The notes under the pieces were generated by a model. The model was not told the DNA's origin. It did not search any database and was given only the letters and a program-made list of their open reading frames with translations. From assembly GCF_947623445.1 (NCBI RefSeq), contig NC_135241.1:1800501-1864500 (forward strand): a stretch of DNA of 64,000 nucleotides. Reading direction: 5' to 3'. The position numbers were made by a program, and so were the translations under genes. Source of the stretch: Clavelina lepadiformis (lineage: Eukaryota; Chordata; Ascidiacea; Aplousobranchia; Clavelinidae). Shown here in pieces: positions 1 through 12,215 of this stretch (the first letter of the stretch is position 1; each line of letters opens with the position of its first letter).

Positions 1-658
1 GAACCGCAGCCAACAACGATTTCTATGAAGAATTTCGTAACCTATGCAGACGGGAACAACAAACATGGATATTTAAAAATCAATGATTTGGAAAGAATAA
101 AAATCAACAAGCATCTAGAAAGAGTAAACTATAGATTAAAAGCATCGGTCACAAATTTTATAGTCCTTTGAATATTTATTTAATCATGCACGTTCAATGA
201 GATCAGACGTTATTGGATAATCGTCACTCACTCGTCGGCACTCATATTTATTTCCATATTTTACACATCACAGAGACTTTCTGTACCGACAGCAGTTACT
301 ACCTTTTTATGTCATTTTAGAAACACAATGAACAAACTGAAGTTGTTCTAAACGGGGCAAAATTGCTGTACTTATCTGAGATGAAGATGGTGATTTACTG
401 ATTATTATTCATAACCTTTAATGCAATTAATAAAGTTGCTTTTCAGAAACATAGTGTTGCTATGTAAAAAGTGTTGTAAATGTAATAACGTATTGTCGTA
501 TTTGATTGTGTAGGTTAAAACAATGTTGTAACTTGTAAGTTTTAAGAATGTTTGTTTGGTAGTAGGTAAACCCATTGCATATGTAGCCTACATTTACTCT
601 ATCGTTTTAGCTCATAAACAACGACGGTTTTCTTTGTGAGAATGCTCATGTTATCTGC
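1..658. other. Left-edge non-coding DNA
   Basis: AT-rich sequence with no convincing exon, RNA gene or repeat that I can see. It ends where the decayed reading frame at 659 begins. Confidence 0.4.
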
Positions 659-1372
659 GTGAACAAAGCTGGACTTTTTATCATGAACAGTTGTCGAGAG
701 ATTGATCATTTTGAGAAATGTCTTCGTAAGGCTGAAGAATCTTTTGTTAAGCTCTACCCGTTCTTAGAAAGCTATTTTCAGAGTATGCCCTACAGATCGT
801 CCTATGCTTTAATGCAAGGTCCGTCAATGCCGATCAAAGCCAACCAGGCTGCTGTTGTTCCAACTGCAGCAGAAGACATGACACACACTAAATTTTATTC
901 CGACAATTACTGATTGAATTCTTGCAACACAAAAAATTCAGGACCCAATATTTAGCGGACAGCAAAAGTTATCCATGGATCAACAAAACGCAAATTGGGA
1001 AAACACAGACAACTTTACTGACACCGACAAACCGACAAGAGTTTTGAAAAGAGGTTTGAAAGTTACAAGTAATCAAAGTTCTCGTGCTTGAGACGAAAAA
1101 CAACCGTCATCACAAAGTGAAGAATTAAGTGAAGATCAGCTCATTGATTTGAGCTCTTCCTGTGAAACATCCACTTAGTCGCAAGACACCTCTAACGGTG
1201 CTGATCTTGGGGACATGATTCTTGGTGGTGTTTCCGCTGTGACAAGATTTCCTTTGAAAGGTCTGAAGAACAGTGACAGGACAGTCGCAGGTTAGAACTA
1301 CGCTACAGAAAAAGCCGACGGTAAAGAAACAGCGAAAAAAATGATTGGAACAGCTGCAAATGTTCTATTTTA
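659..1372 (+). pseudogene. Decayed coding relic, possibly a processed copy; family not recognised
   Basis: Two stretches read like protein. The first (659-913) runs about 84 codons and contains EIDHFEKCLRKAEESFV; it opens without an ATG. The second begins with an ATG near 975, reads acidic and Ser/Gln-rich sequence, then GGVSAVTRFPLKGLKNSD near 1227-1275, and is broken by three in-frame stops before a terminal stop near 1372. No splice sites are needed to read across it, which fits a processed pseudogene of a host gene. I do not recognise the parent family. It could also be chance ORFs plus one broken exon. Nothing suggests that it is expressed. Confidence 0.35.
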
Positions 1373-2480
1373 AATATTTAATTCGGTTTATGTTTTAATA
1401 ATTGAGCCATTATTTTAGGCCTTGAACTCTCTACTCTAATTTACTTCAATTTAGTTTTTTAACTTCCCGTTACAGTGAATATTTTACCAGATTTGTTTCG
1501 TATCAATTGATAACCGGAAAAAAATATTTTTTTTTATATATAGAAATATTATTTTTAAAGTGCATATTCTTGTTAGGCTTCTATGATATAGGTAGGTCAA
1601 AAAAAATAAAATAAAAAAATGGAAACACATTCAGTTGCATAACGTTAACGTGCGCATTGGTGCAAGAACTAGGCTATAGAGTGTTAACCTGGCTAGGGCA
1701 CTGGAGCAGGTTTAAACATTTTACATTTCGGCTGTAAATTCACCCCCAAAATTTAAAATTATATTCCTATTATTTCAACATTACATAACTTTGAGAGATT
1801 AAATTCGATAAAATTAGGCAAACCTTTTAGCCTTAAGTCAATAGCCTGTAGGGTGTTACAGCTCACAGGCTAGCCTATGATGCTCCCGAGAAATCCTCTG
1901 CCCGGATTTTTCTGGCGAATAACTACCGTTTTGCTTTGTATTCTAATGAAGTAGGACGTTATCGTAGTGCAAGTTTTGCCATTACATTTACTGGCGCATT
2001 TATCCGATGCGCTGATAGCAGACTTTCCGGCAGGCCATAGTCAATAGCGGAAAGAGTGGTGAGCGCGGATTGATAGATGTAGATTACAATCGTAATTGTG
2101 TTTTGTTAACATCAAGCGGTCTGTGTGTCATTGGCAACATCAACATGCACGCTGAACTATTTTATCTTCACGCTGATTTATAATAAAGGCAGCGTCTATT
2201 TCACCGACTGCCGGTTACCGAATTTGGAAAAAACTACTTTGGCAAACAGCTAGCCTATAGCTGGTTACGCAATTGGTATTTTCTTACTTCAGTAAACAGC
2301 AGCCGGTGAAGTAGACACTTATTTTACCGGCCATCGTTTACCGAAGTAGGAAATTATGAATACGATAAATATCAATTACGTTAGTCAGTGAGTTGAAATG
2401 TGTGCTAATTTTTAGCTTAAAATGATATAATAAGTTTTGTCAAAGGATTATAATTCAGCAGCTATGGTAGATGGATGTCG
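1373..2480. other. Non-coding DNA with a short internal imperfect repeat
   Basis: There is no coding signal. Between about 2180 and 2350 a short motif recurs imperfectly: TTACCGAATTTGG near 2215 and TTTACCGAAGTAGG near 2338, each preceded by CACCG/ACCGG-type sequence. It may be an old mobile-element fragment. Nothing else was identified. Confidence 0.3.
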
Positions 2481-2489
2481 GTGAAATAG

Positions 2490-3050
2490 TCATTGTGATG
2501 AATAAAAAAAACTGGTTGTTTGAATGCCATACTGTGATAACTTCAGAAACAAACAATTAAGGCTTCAGTGCAAGCCGTAGCGCCAAAATTAGTTTTTTTT
2601 TGCATATGCAGCTTCTCAACGGAAATGGCTGTACTTTCCAGTATGGGCCTAGGCTACTGATATCCAAAGTGGAAAGTAGGACATCACTAATCTAAGGATG
2701 TAATAGCGCTAATCAACGAAAGTCATGATATTAAAACAATTTAAAACTAATCCCCACCAACCCCAACTCTCACTTTTTATGACTAAGTTACCCCCAAAGC
2801 TTTCCCGTCTCCACAGATTGGTGTTAACCTGGAATGTGTGGAGCCTGATATTTATTATTCGATTTATAATAAATAAAGCTGGTTTTTTAATTGCCAATTT
2901 ATAATTTAAATAAACAGATAACTGAGGTTTCTGTGCACTCCATCACGACAAAATTTTTGAGGTATCGTATACAAGTGTGCCACCACTTTATGTCTTTGTA
3001 TACTAAACCCAACCTACTCATCTGGTTGTGGTAGATGTAGATTGTATAAT
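2490..3050 (+). repeat. Diverged dispersed repeat, copy 1 of family R1
   Basis: Segments line up in the same order with the copy at 16690-17095: AAAAACTGGTTG, then GCAAGCCGTAGCGCCAAAAT against GCACGCCAAAATTT, then GCTGTACTTTCC against TGTCGTACTTTCC, then GTATACAAGTG followed by TTTGTATACTA. The copies are strongly diverged. The class is unknown. It could be a non-autonomous DNA element; I found no clear termini. Confidence 0.4.
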
Positions 3051-3937
3051 AGACCCAATTTTGAATAAGCAAAGTTAAATTTAGCCATAATGATTGGCTA
3101 CATCTTGTTGAGAATCAATGAACATTAATCCCATTCCCCAGAATTTGTTTTTGTAAGATAAAGATGTCTATAAAGTGCCAAACATTCAACGGAGGAAGAT
3201 TGAATAGAAGTTCACTTGCGTTACCATTGCACAACTGCATTCGTGGGAAGGTATACTCGAAATCTTGTTGAATCCTGTCATAAAATATAGATCGGGTGAA
3301 AGGCGTATTCTATCTGTACGTGACAACATGAAGGATTAATGACTGATAGTCTAGCTCTTGACTAAAAAGGGAGAAAGCATTATATTGATACGCTTTTTCA
3401 ATAGTGATACAGATTAGTTGATTCAAGTCTACTTTCATTTTCTCCTTCCTTCTTAATATTATGCCAACTATATGGTTACCATGGTATGGGTTCAGTATGG
3501 TTGGGCCAAGCCAGGTGTTTGTACTGTGCCACGCCAAGGTCAAACCAGATTTAACTCTGCTTTACTGTAGGACACGACTCACCACGAAGAAGGCATAACT
3601 CACATGGAATACACTCTGGCTTGGTTACCAAGCTAATCCAAAAACCTACAACTTTCTTCCACTTGTCACATGATTTTACATCGTGCGTTGGAAATGTTTC
3701 CAGTTTCACTTGGCTATCATAAAAGGTTGTGGATTTGCATTCTTGCACTGACAGATTAAAAACTTCATTCACTGTGTGAAGCATTTTATGTCGGCACAAT
3801 GTTTTGTGATATAAACTTGATTCTTGTCGCACTGAAAATAAATTACATGTTTTTAATTATTTCAGATGCCTGGTTTTGTAGGTTGCAATTTGGTCAATAC
3901 TGAATGTTTCAGCTCTTAATAGAACACAACATAAAAA
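3051..3937. other. Upstream flank of COX5B with uncertain minus-strand ORFs
   Basis: A minus-strand open frame (3551-3832, 93 codons) sits directly after a good acceptor-like TTTTCAG on that strand and carries a CIPCELC motif. A second minus frame lies at 3310-3543. Neither has an ATG or a recognisable family, and any upstream exon would have to overlap COX5B, so neither is called as a gene. A TTATTTCAG on the plus strand ending near 3865 could be the acceptor of a 5' UTR intron of COX5B. Confidence 0.3.
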
Positions 3938-4411
3938 ATGACTCTACGTCTGCTTAAACAATTATCACCGCTTATTATCAAGAACCACGTGAAACTTTCA
4001 CCAAATTTTGTTTTTCCAACAAGCAGACGTTATAGCAGCGAAAGTACAGAGACTGTAACCACGACAACAGTGCACCCTCAGAGAGAAGTAAGTGGACGAA
4101 ACAAAGACAATCCAGTCGTGGTGGCCTCGCCCACTGACAAATGTATCGTGGGTTGCTGCTGTTCGGAAGAGCAACCGGGGTTGAAATGGTTTTACCTTGA
4201 GGAAGGTCCAACCCAGGTTTGTGACTGCGGTTATTACTTTCGGCTTGAAAGGACTGTGGAAGGCCAATGGGTGCCGGAATATTCCCAAGTTATGCAAGTC
4301 AATCAAAATCGTCGCGACCCACGTTTCGGAACTAAGCGATGGCCCTTTTCAAAACCTAAGATTGAAGATGTTTATGTAGATCCTCCCAAAACAAAGGCAC
4401 CTGCAAGTTAA
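3938..4411 (+). CDS. COX5B: Cytochrome c oxidase subunit 5B (Vb), mitochondrial
   Basis: Encodes the zinc-binding nuclear subunit Vb of respiratory complex IV, which sits on the matrix side of the inner mitochondrial membrane. The 157-codon frame starts at an ATG. Residues 1-40 are basic, Ser/Thr-rich and lack acidic residues, as expected of a mitochondrial presequence. The core reads NPVVVASPTDKCIVGCCC, then LKWFYLEEGPTQVCDCGYYF, which matches the subunit Vb signature. The zinc ligands are the Cys cluster after VG and the CDCG pair. The CxC spacing, against CPRC in mammals, resembles invertebrate orthologues as I recall them. The CDS is a single exon and longer than the roughly 130-residue vertebrate precursor, mostly through an extended C-terminus. 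A polyadenylation signal AATAAA lies at 4678-4683. Confidence 0.93.
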   Translation: MTLRLLKQLSPLIIKNHVKLSPNFVFPTSRRYSSESTETVTTTTVHPQREVSGRNKDNPVVVASPTDKCIVGCCCSEEQPGLKWFYLEEGPTQVCDCGYYFRLERTVEGQWVPEYSQVMQVNQNRRDPRFGTKRWPFSKPKIEDVYVDPPKTKAPAS

Positions 4412-4677
4412 AGCTTCTCTTCTTTAGATGGAAAATTGTTTCACAACATGTAAATATAATGAAAGCGTTTGAGATGATGTTTATGATTAAGAAGTTGTTG
4501 CTGATATCTCCAAAGCAATGTTTAAAACATGACCTTTTTTGTTTACAAATTGTCTATAACAATTTTGTTAATGTGTTATAAATACTATTAGAAACTTTTT
4601 GTATGTTCCTGTGAAGGTTCAAAATTGTGCTTTTGGAAGTTTTATTTCTGTAAGTTAAACGTGCAACTTCTGGTCTG

Positions 4678-4683
4678 AATAAA
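4678..4683 (+). terminator. Polyadenylation signal of COX5B
   Basis: AATAAA about 270 bases after the COX5B stop codon, in an AT-rich 3' UTR and on the same strand. Confidence 0.55.
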
Positions 4684-4937
4684 CCATAGATAGCATAGCG
4701 ACCACAGCGTTGACATTGACATTACAGGCAAATTATGACAATTATTAAAATCTTTCTTGCTTGTAAATTGCAAAGTTGTTAATGAAAATTGCTAAGTAAG
4801 TAATGGAAATTGCAACAAACACAATAAGGCAATGATTTTAACGATGCATACCAGTATAAAATCACAGCCAAGAGTTTCAAGTGGAAAATATTAATGAAAA
4901 GGATAAATAGAAAACACTAGCAATTAGCACAGTAACA

Positions 4938-5590
4938 CTATACGGTAGTTTCAAGGGCGTGCAGTTCCAAATCTCTGCCACCATCTTGGTCTGCTGAATT
5001 TTTGACAATTGCTTTGTTATTGTCATATAAATGCTGTTTGTCTGTCAGTTTGTGTTCTATCGCTGCGGTAACGTTTCTTCTCGAATCATCATCTGAAGGA
5101 CAAGCTGCAAAGGTGAGGTTCTCTTCTGTTATTTCGAAATTTTCGTCACTTGCGAAATGTTGACGAGCTGGTATGGACGTGTTTGGTAGTAAGTGCAAGG
5201 GTGTAAGAGGCTGGTATTGATATTTACCTACAGAAAGTGATAAGTTGCTATGGTCATGATTATGATCTAGTCAAACAAACGATTAGAGCAACTACAAACA
5301 AACACAAAAACGTCAGTTGAAACACGATAGAGCCCAGTTTCATTAAATGAACCTTCTTTAGGCTTACTTTACAGTCCAGAGTGACTTACATAAGCACCAG
5401 CCTACGTGACAAGCCCAGTGTAATTTTATGCACTTCCCGGTCACCGCGCTGCAGAATTGTGGGTAATGTCGAGAAGCGGAAGATTCTGCTAATTGCTGGG
5501 CGGAATATCTCAATTTCTCCGGCGGAATTTTACGGAGTTGATCCTGCAAAAACGGTTGTTGAATACTTTCTACCAGTATCGGCCGCAAAT
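4938..5590 (-). CDS. Possible minus-strand exon pair, unrecognised
   Basis: On the minus strand an open segment (about 5391-5588) ends at a consensus donor GTAAGT. An open segment from about 5228 to 4938 follows a TTTCTGTAG acceptor, and the two join in the same phase. The second exon would encode a polar, acidic C-terminus (ASDENFEITEENLTFAAC, then a stop). No ATG precedes it in frame within the first segment, so a start would have to lie in an unseen exon to the right, or these are non-coding exons. On the plus strand 5381-5605 is also open. No family was recognised. Confidence 0.25.
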
Positions 5591-5605
5591 ATCAAATCGA
5601 ACTAA

Positions 5606-8600
5606 ACTTATAAGTTTATAACATTTTTGCATGCATTGCGACCTATGTTGCCGTGCATTTCACCAGATAAATATCTCATCTGTAGTTTTAAATAGTAGCC
5701 TACTATTACTTAATCGATCATATACGAGGAACAGGAATTTTTCTTCCAAAGATCTTAGCTATTGCCAGGATGTCAGGGCGCGATTTATGTGTTATCCTTC
5801 CTGGATGTCTGATATAGAATTGCATGCGCATTAGTCCAACGTGCTGGGGTTGCCTTGATGTATTTTATCGAAGAAAAGCTATAAATTAATACCGATAATA
5901 TTGTTCCAGAAATGCAAGGATTGGCTACAAAATAAATTACAGTCCCAACGGATTCAAGGTTCAGTGATAATAAAAAAAATACAAGACGCTTGAAAAATCA
6001 ATATTTTCAACGAAGTTTGTTTTTTTGTCGCTTTTATGACAGAGAATGTTTCAAGCATGAAAGTTTAAGAATAGCTAATACAGAATCCATTTAACAAAGT
6101 AAATACGGTCCCGTAGTCAATATCAGGGTGCTGTAGTAGTTAAACTACACGGAAGCTTTAAAGCTAAAAATGATAAGCAACTCATGACGTCATGAAATGT
6201 TTATCGCGGACATGTGTATGGACAAAATAGACATCGATAAGCAAACGGTACAAACCTTGTCGTCATAGAAGACCGATAGATCACTCGAGTAACTGAACCA
6301 GGAGGCGATTGACGAATCGGATGATCGGTCACTGCTACTTACACTTGTGTCATATCGTAACATATTTCCAAATCGAAGAACTGAAATTTGTTTTCACTTA
6401 AAAATTATGTAAATCGTTTTAGTAAATGACTAGATTATAATCGATGTTGCTCCGTCTCTAGAAAAAGTTCAACGTATCAAAATTAGAATAAGCCTACAGA
6501 ATATGACATAATAATAGCCTACGTGACACAACGTGGCGTGTTTCTCCATCTGACCCTACTATTTGAAGTAAGTTCAATCTGGGTTTAAGTGTCCAAGCTC
6601 AAAAGACTAACCTTCTGCTTCTAAGCTATTTAAACTTTCTGTTGTAGTAATTTTCAGCATTTATCCATCTTCCTTACGTACCAAGTATTCTAACACTTCA
6701 GCTGAAACTGAACAATGATGTGTGTCTTATGCGCGTCACTGCAAAAGCGTCATTAACTTTCCCTTATTATACGCGATAAATGCATGCCCGGAAGTGACAT
6801 CACTGTTTAACTCTCGTTTCTGGAAACATTGGATATCTGACCCGACAAAACTGATGGTTTGCCTCATGATTAATTTTAATCTAGTAATGTTCAGTTTTTT
6901 GATTTAGTTTTGTCATTTTTCAGTCTTTAACAAACGCTACAACCTATCTTATATAGCTCTTCTTATAAAAACTCATTCTTCGCATTGCGTTGTTGAAACA
7001 GCCCTTCACCGTCGCCTGTGTTCGATTGCATCCGCACTTGGGCTATTTATGTCGCCGCGTAACAGAGCCAAGCAAACTTTGAACTTATCAACGTATTTGC
7101 TTGTTGTCGCCAAACTATAGACAACAATGATAGACATCCTGTCGTTCTCTCGCCTATGTGATAAAATTCGCACCTAAAAAACTATTCCGACTTTCATGTT
7201 TTAAACATGCATTATTTAGCGCTCGCGTGCATCCGGCATTGACACGAATTGGCGCAAAGTGTTAAGTTATTTCGTTATCTTCGGTGCGACTGTGAAGCGA
7301 GTTTGCTGTCCACGCACTCAATGATATTAAATTGTATGAGCATTCGCCGGTATGGAAATTAGATATCGATTGGTGTAATAGGAAGATTAAAATGCAATCA
7401 AAAACTCGTTTTTTGTTCAATTTCCGGTAACTTGTATTATAATTTTCTCGCTTCATCCGTTTTTATGAACTCTATCAAAATATAAGTTCATGTTGGCTTT
7501 GCTGCATTAACATTACTTGACTGGTGCATACAGGCAACGACTATAGGCTACTATTACGGCCCTATACATATAGTTTCCTCTTATCAAAAAGGACAGCTGG
7601 GCCGACGTGTGTTATTATAAGTAATAAGTAAAACAAAAAGCGAGCTACAGGCTACTGATTAAAGTAGGTTTTCATATACATCTATAAACAGCAAACTTCT
7701 CTGTAAAACCATCTGGGAATACCATATGCTTGGTCATGCGGAATCGACTAGCTTTAACCGATATTTGTTTGTCATTTTAAGCCAAATATCAAGTGACTAT
7801 ATCTTTTTCCTAATAACTAAAACTTTTTAACTATAGCTTACATCTTTATCATTTGAATAAATCAAATCGGTGATCATAAACGCAGGTAACCAAATTAACT
7901 TATAGGCTGCACCAAAAATATGTGTTTGTTGTTTCATATCTAGAATTTTTTAAGCCGTTCTTTTGTTTTCAGTTTTCTTAAATTGAAGAACAACTTACCA
8001 GATCTAGGCTTTTGTTTTTAATACTTTGTTCTACTTTTGATTCAATTATTCTGCTCTCCTATTCACAGATCTACTGAAACAAATAGGCCTCTACGCAGCA
8101 TGATCATATTGAAAATATAAGACGCTTTGAAAATTCACTGGGGAATAAGGCGGTTTCTGTTGAAAGAAGTTACAAGATTCTCATTTACGAAACAAATTTT
8201 TCAAGCAAAAGCAAGTGACATGAAAGCAGTGTTTGAAAGAAATCGTGTTTTGCTGTAGTTAGCAAGAAGATTAGCCTTCACCTAATAAGCTTCATGCATG
8301 TTTAACGCGCATGTCTCACAGTGTGCTGACATAGTCTTAAAAACAGGCGAAGTGATATATCTCCACTGGCAAGCATTAGAAGCCCAAAAACTCAATTTTG
8401 CTTAGCTCATACTTTTAAATAAATCGTAGTAACTTGATCCTCAAGTTGTTTTGCCGATGCTTTTTAAAATACATAAACATGTTTAGTGTACAGCGAAGTC
8501 ACGTTAACTCGTACTTCTACTTTTCTTAATTTATGGTTGATTAGTTCAAATTATTTTGTTTGTGTCAGGCCATTAGCCTATGTATAAATACACTTTCCTC

Positions 8601-9237
8601 ATTAACTCGAAATTAGTTCAAGGAATTACTTATTGCGTTAAAATAAAGTTTCCAAGGTCTTATTCTCATTTTTGTGCGTAGGAGATATTGATGAACGTTT
8701 TACTTTAAACTTAATATTTTCGCAAAAAAGTAAATTCGTTAAGTTAGCTTGCTATTTGGTGTAACTGTGTTACCGGTTTACTGCGTTAATTTTATTCTAA
8801 ACATTGTAATTAGGTTGTAGTAGACGTTACATTTCCTCTCTTGGGACACCGTCGAAACCCTTTATGAGTTTAATATAGCTACAACTGAGTAATAGAAGTA
8901 ATAGAATATTACAGATGGCACGGCAAATCGGCCACGTATTACGGTCTAAGTCTGGTCTGGATATTTTCTCTCGTAACAGCCTCTGTATTTGGTGAGAGAG
9001 TAAGCGAAAAAACATTGTTTTTGACAAACTATTAACGCAGCTATATGGGCTTGGCTTGTACTATACGCTTGAAAGTAGATAAAAATTACAATACTTTTTA
9101 CAAAAACAAAGACAATGCACTTTATAATTTACTCACCAGTTAAATCTTCACGAAATTTTTTGTTCTGTACATTTTCATTTCTTTCCTATGTCTTCAAGTT
9201 TGTTGCAAATACACAGAAGTATCTTTGTTATTGTTAG
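5606..9237. other. Gene-poor interval
   Basis: About 3.6 kb of AT-rich DNA with only short chance ORFs. One CRE-type palindrome TGACGTCA occurs at 6185-6192. I looked for further exons of the receptor relic that starts at 9238 (TM1 to TM4) and saw none. Confidence 0.4.
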
Positions 9238-9680
9238 CTTGGTTTCCTGGAAAGTTCATCTTCACCTACATGACGACAACATTTTCTCTTCTATCCTGCT
9301 CTTCATGAAGATCCTCAACATCATGACTACACAGTTGCCATTGTGATGATGGTTCTATTCTATCTTATTCCGTTCCTATGTCTGGTAAGTTTGGCTAAAC
9401 TATGTGTCGTTGCCCAGTGAAACTGTAAATATGTTTTCATGTCTTCAAGTTCCTAAATCTGATTTATTTTACTGCAAGATGCTTCGTCGGTTGCATATTA
9501 AGTGTTATCAATATTTATAGGCTGCTACGTGTGTTTTCACTGTTGGTTTTATATATCGTGATGTGAAGAAGACATCTTGGGATAATTTGGCAAATACCAC
9601 GCTGTTAAACTCCAAGAGAAAACAGCTGAGGTCTATTCTTAAAACAATAACCTTGCAATTGCAGGGTAACTGCAAATAAG
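9238..9680 (+). pseudogene. Relic of a tandem GPCR paralogue (exons 3 and 4 only)
   Basis: Two segments match exons 3 and 4 of the intact receptor at 10341-12215 in order, spacing and splice sites. Segment 1 (9238-9384, acceptor TTAG, donor GTAAGT) begins AWFPGKFIFTYM, against AWFPHSYEFRYF in the gene. It then shifts by one base and resumes with HFLFYP and VLFYLIPFLCL, against VLYVIPFILL (the TM5 region). Segment 2 (from 9521, acceptor TTATAG) reads CVFTVGFIYRDVKK, against CAAGVVFVCRNGKK, and stops at TAA 9677-9679. The reading frame is shifted by one base and no partners for exons 1, 2, 5 or 6 were found. This is best read as the remnant of a tandem duplication. Confidence 0.7.
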
Positions 9681-10340
9681 CTTGTTGTGTACAGCACTAA
9701 GTTGCTCTGAAAAAGTGAAAATGTTCCACGATATTGCAAAGAGAGAAGTTCTGCGTCATATAAGGTAAAAGCTCCTTGTACAATGTAGGCTTGACTAAAG
9801 TGTTCCGTATTTAATGGCTGTAGATATCACGTCGCTTTTTCCAAGGAACAATATTTCCTAAGCTAGAATACAAAGAAGTGGAAGTTTCCATTCATTTGCA
9901 TGAAAGTATAAATAGTTTTTGTCTTGTCTACTACAAACAATACAATTTTAAAGAAAAAGGGGAAGTGTGATATAAAGTTTTTAATTCAGGCAGAACATTT
10001 AGCAAACAGCCGTCAGTTTGCCAGCAGTACAATATAAATTCAACAGAAATTTAACTTTAAAAGAATTACATTATCTTCCTCTTTCTCAGCAGGATCTTTT
10101 CGATAATAGCTATAATACTGCAGTGAGTCCTCTATTTAGGCTATAAGTCGTTGTCTTGAAAAAGTTATCTATTTCAGTGAATGCAGAGTTGTTGCCAAGT
10201 CTTCGTAGTTTGTTGCTTTACTGTGAACATACATTTTCAAATGGAGTCGTTGTTGTATTAAAGTTTTTGTGCTGAAGGATTGAAACTTAATTTACACTTC
10301 TGTTGATTTCGATAAAAACTTCCCAGAAAATTGTCCCAAA

Positions 10341-12215
10341 ATGAAAGATAAAAATATAACAGCACGTTTTGAACACATCAATGGCCATTTCAAAAACATC
10401 TCCTTGGACTGTCCCATACCTGGATTTTGTTCCGGTTCAATGCAAGACCTTTACATCAATTGTTTTAATCAGACTTGGAACTCTTGTCAACAATGTGGAG
10501 TGGGAAGAGAAGCTGCGTTTATGATCGGAATGATTATCATTGGATTGATGATATTTTTTGGCAATGCTCTTGTAGTATGCATCGGTTACAGGAGATGGAA
10601 ACGGGACGACCTTTCAAGATTGGATATTTGCAAAGTATCTTTGGCGTTTGCTGATATTATTACCGGTAAAATAGGCTACCAAATGTAATTAAATACTACA
10701 GTACTTTTTGGTAAAAATCGAAAGATCACAATGCATATCACAAAATTAATGACGAGACATTTATCATAATTTGGCCATTACGATTCCAATCTCACAGCTT
10801 TCCAGTTTCTGGTTGTAATACCTAACAACATTGTCTGGTCCATGAAGCTTACACCGGCTGAGTTGATTAAAAGATGGCTCGCCTTGAAAAGGTCTCCCGA
10901 AGCGCATGCTGGGGGCATGTTTCTTATGTTTGGAGTTACTTCATCTATTTTCCATCTGCTTTTTGTGGCAATGGAAAGGTTCTATGCGCTTATTAAAAGT
11001 GCAAATTACGTATCAGTACAACAAAAATCCATGATTATAGGACTTTTGGTGGTTTGGAGTGCCTCTATATTAGCATCAACTGGTGCAGGTAAAATTAATT
11101 TTTACAGTAAAACCTATTAATGTGAAAAAAAATGAAATATCACTGCACTAGTTATACAATGTTGATATATTACAGCTGTTATACTTGTTGCAGTCTAATA
11201 TTTTGTACTGTTGGATAGATTTGGATTAGATTACACTATGTAAGGACAACTGAAGACATAACAGTTTCATCTAAACATCCAGTAACGTTTTCGAATATGG
11301 TAAATTTCAGCTTGGTTTCCTCATAGCTATGAATTTCGTTATTTTCCGGCCGCATTTCTTTTCATTCCTGGATACACGGAATCGCATCATACTGCCGCTG
11401 CTACTGCGGCCTGGGTTGTCTTATACGTCATTCCCTTCATTCTCTTAGTAGGTCGAATGAAATGTTTGTCTAAGCTCTGTCAGCATAAAATAATAATTGA
11501 TTTATTGTTGATGTTGTGTAACATCTTGTACCATTTTATACTTAATTGCTGTTTAATATCATGTAAGTTGTTTAAGAGTACAAGTAGTGTATTTTGCACG
11601 AAATTTCATGAAATGCTTAAATCCCAGCTTGTTTCTTGTGCTGCTGGTGTCGTCTTTGTCTGCCGAAACGGGAAAAAAAGAGCTGGCAAAAATTCTCCTT
11701 TGTTCAATCGAAAGAAGCACATCACTGCTTTAAAAACAATTGTTTTCATGCAAATTGGATTTACTGCAACAACAAGTGATTTTACATTAGTATGATACCA
11801 AAATAAGCTTTTTTTGTTGTTCTGAATTTTTTCAAAAACGCTATCCTTTTTTTGCAGTTCCGACTTTTGTTGTAGCATTTTCTAATTTTTTACACCAATC
11901 CGACTGTGCTGTATCGGATCGAGCTTACATGATTGCATTCTACATTGGCATGGCAAACAGGTATAGGCCTACACCATTCTTTTGGTTTAGAAAAAAGAAA
12001 AACTTCATGAAAATGAATATAGATCTGATGATGAGTGTTTTTATTTTAGTCTTGTCAACGTCATCATCTACAGTTTACGTCATCAGAAATTTCGCGATGA
12101 AATATGTGACATCTTTAAACCAGGCTATCTGCGGAAAAAGGCCGCTAAAAGTGCGCTGCAATTGCAAACTAAAACAAATCAGACAAACACCCGTTCCGAC
12201 ACCGATAAGTTATAG
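10341..12215 (+). CDS. Class A (rhodopsin-like) G-protein-coupled receptor, orphan
   Basis: Six exons join without phase conflict: 10341-10665, 10798-11088, 11311-11447, 11628-11775, 11858-11960, 12050-12215, giving 389 aa. The extracellular N-terminus has N-glycosylation sites at Asn5, Asn19 and Asn43. TM1 carries the GN pair (about residues 74-75). TM2 has LAFAD with the conserved Asp near 105. TM3 ends MERF in place of (D/E)RY, and I see no Cys at the usual start of TM3. TM4 is in exon 2, TM5 in exon 3, TM6 in exons 4-5 without the CWxP motif, and TM7 in exons 5-6 reads ANSLVNVIIYSL in place of NPxxY. A short basic tail (KFRDEICDIFKPGYLRKKAA) follows. This is a seven-helix receptor at the plasma membrane. 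The ligand cannot be told from the sequence; the loss of several class A motifs suggests a divergent, perhaps lineage-specific subfamily. A paralogue relic lies just upstream. Confidence 0.88.

Noticed and set aside
3551-3832. Minus-strand 93-codon ORF behind a good acceptor, with CxxC motifs
   Set aside because: No start codon, no family, and its upstream exons would have to overlap COX5B on the other strand.
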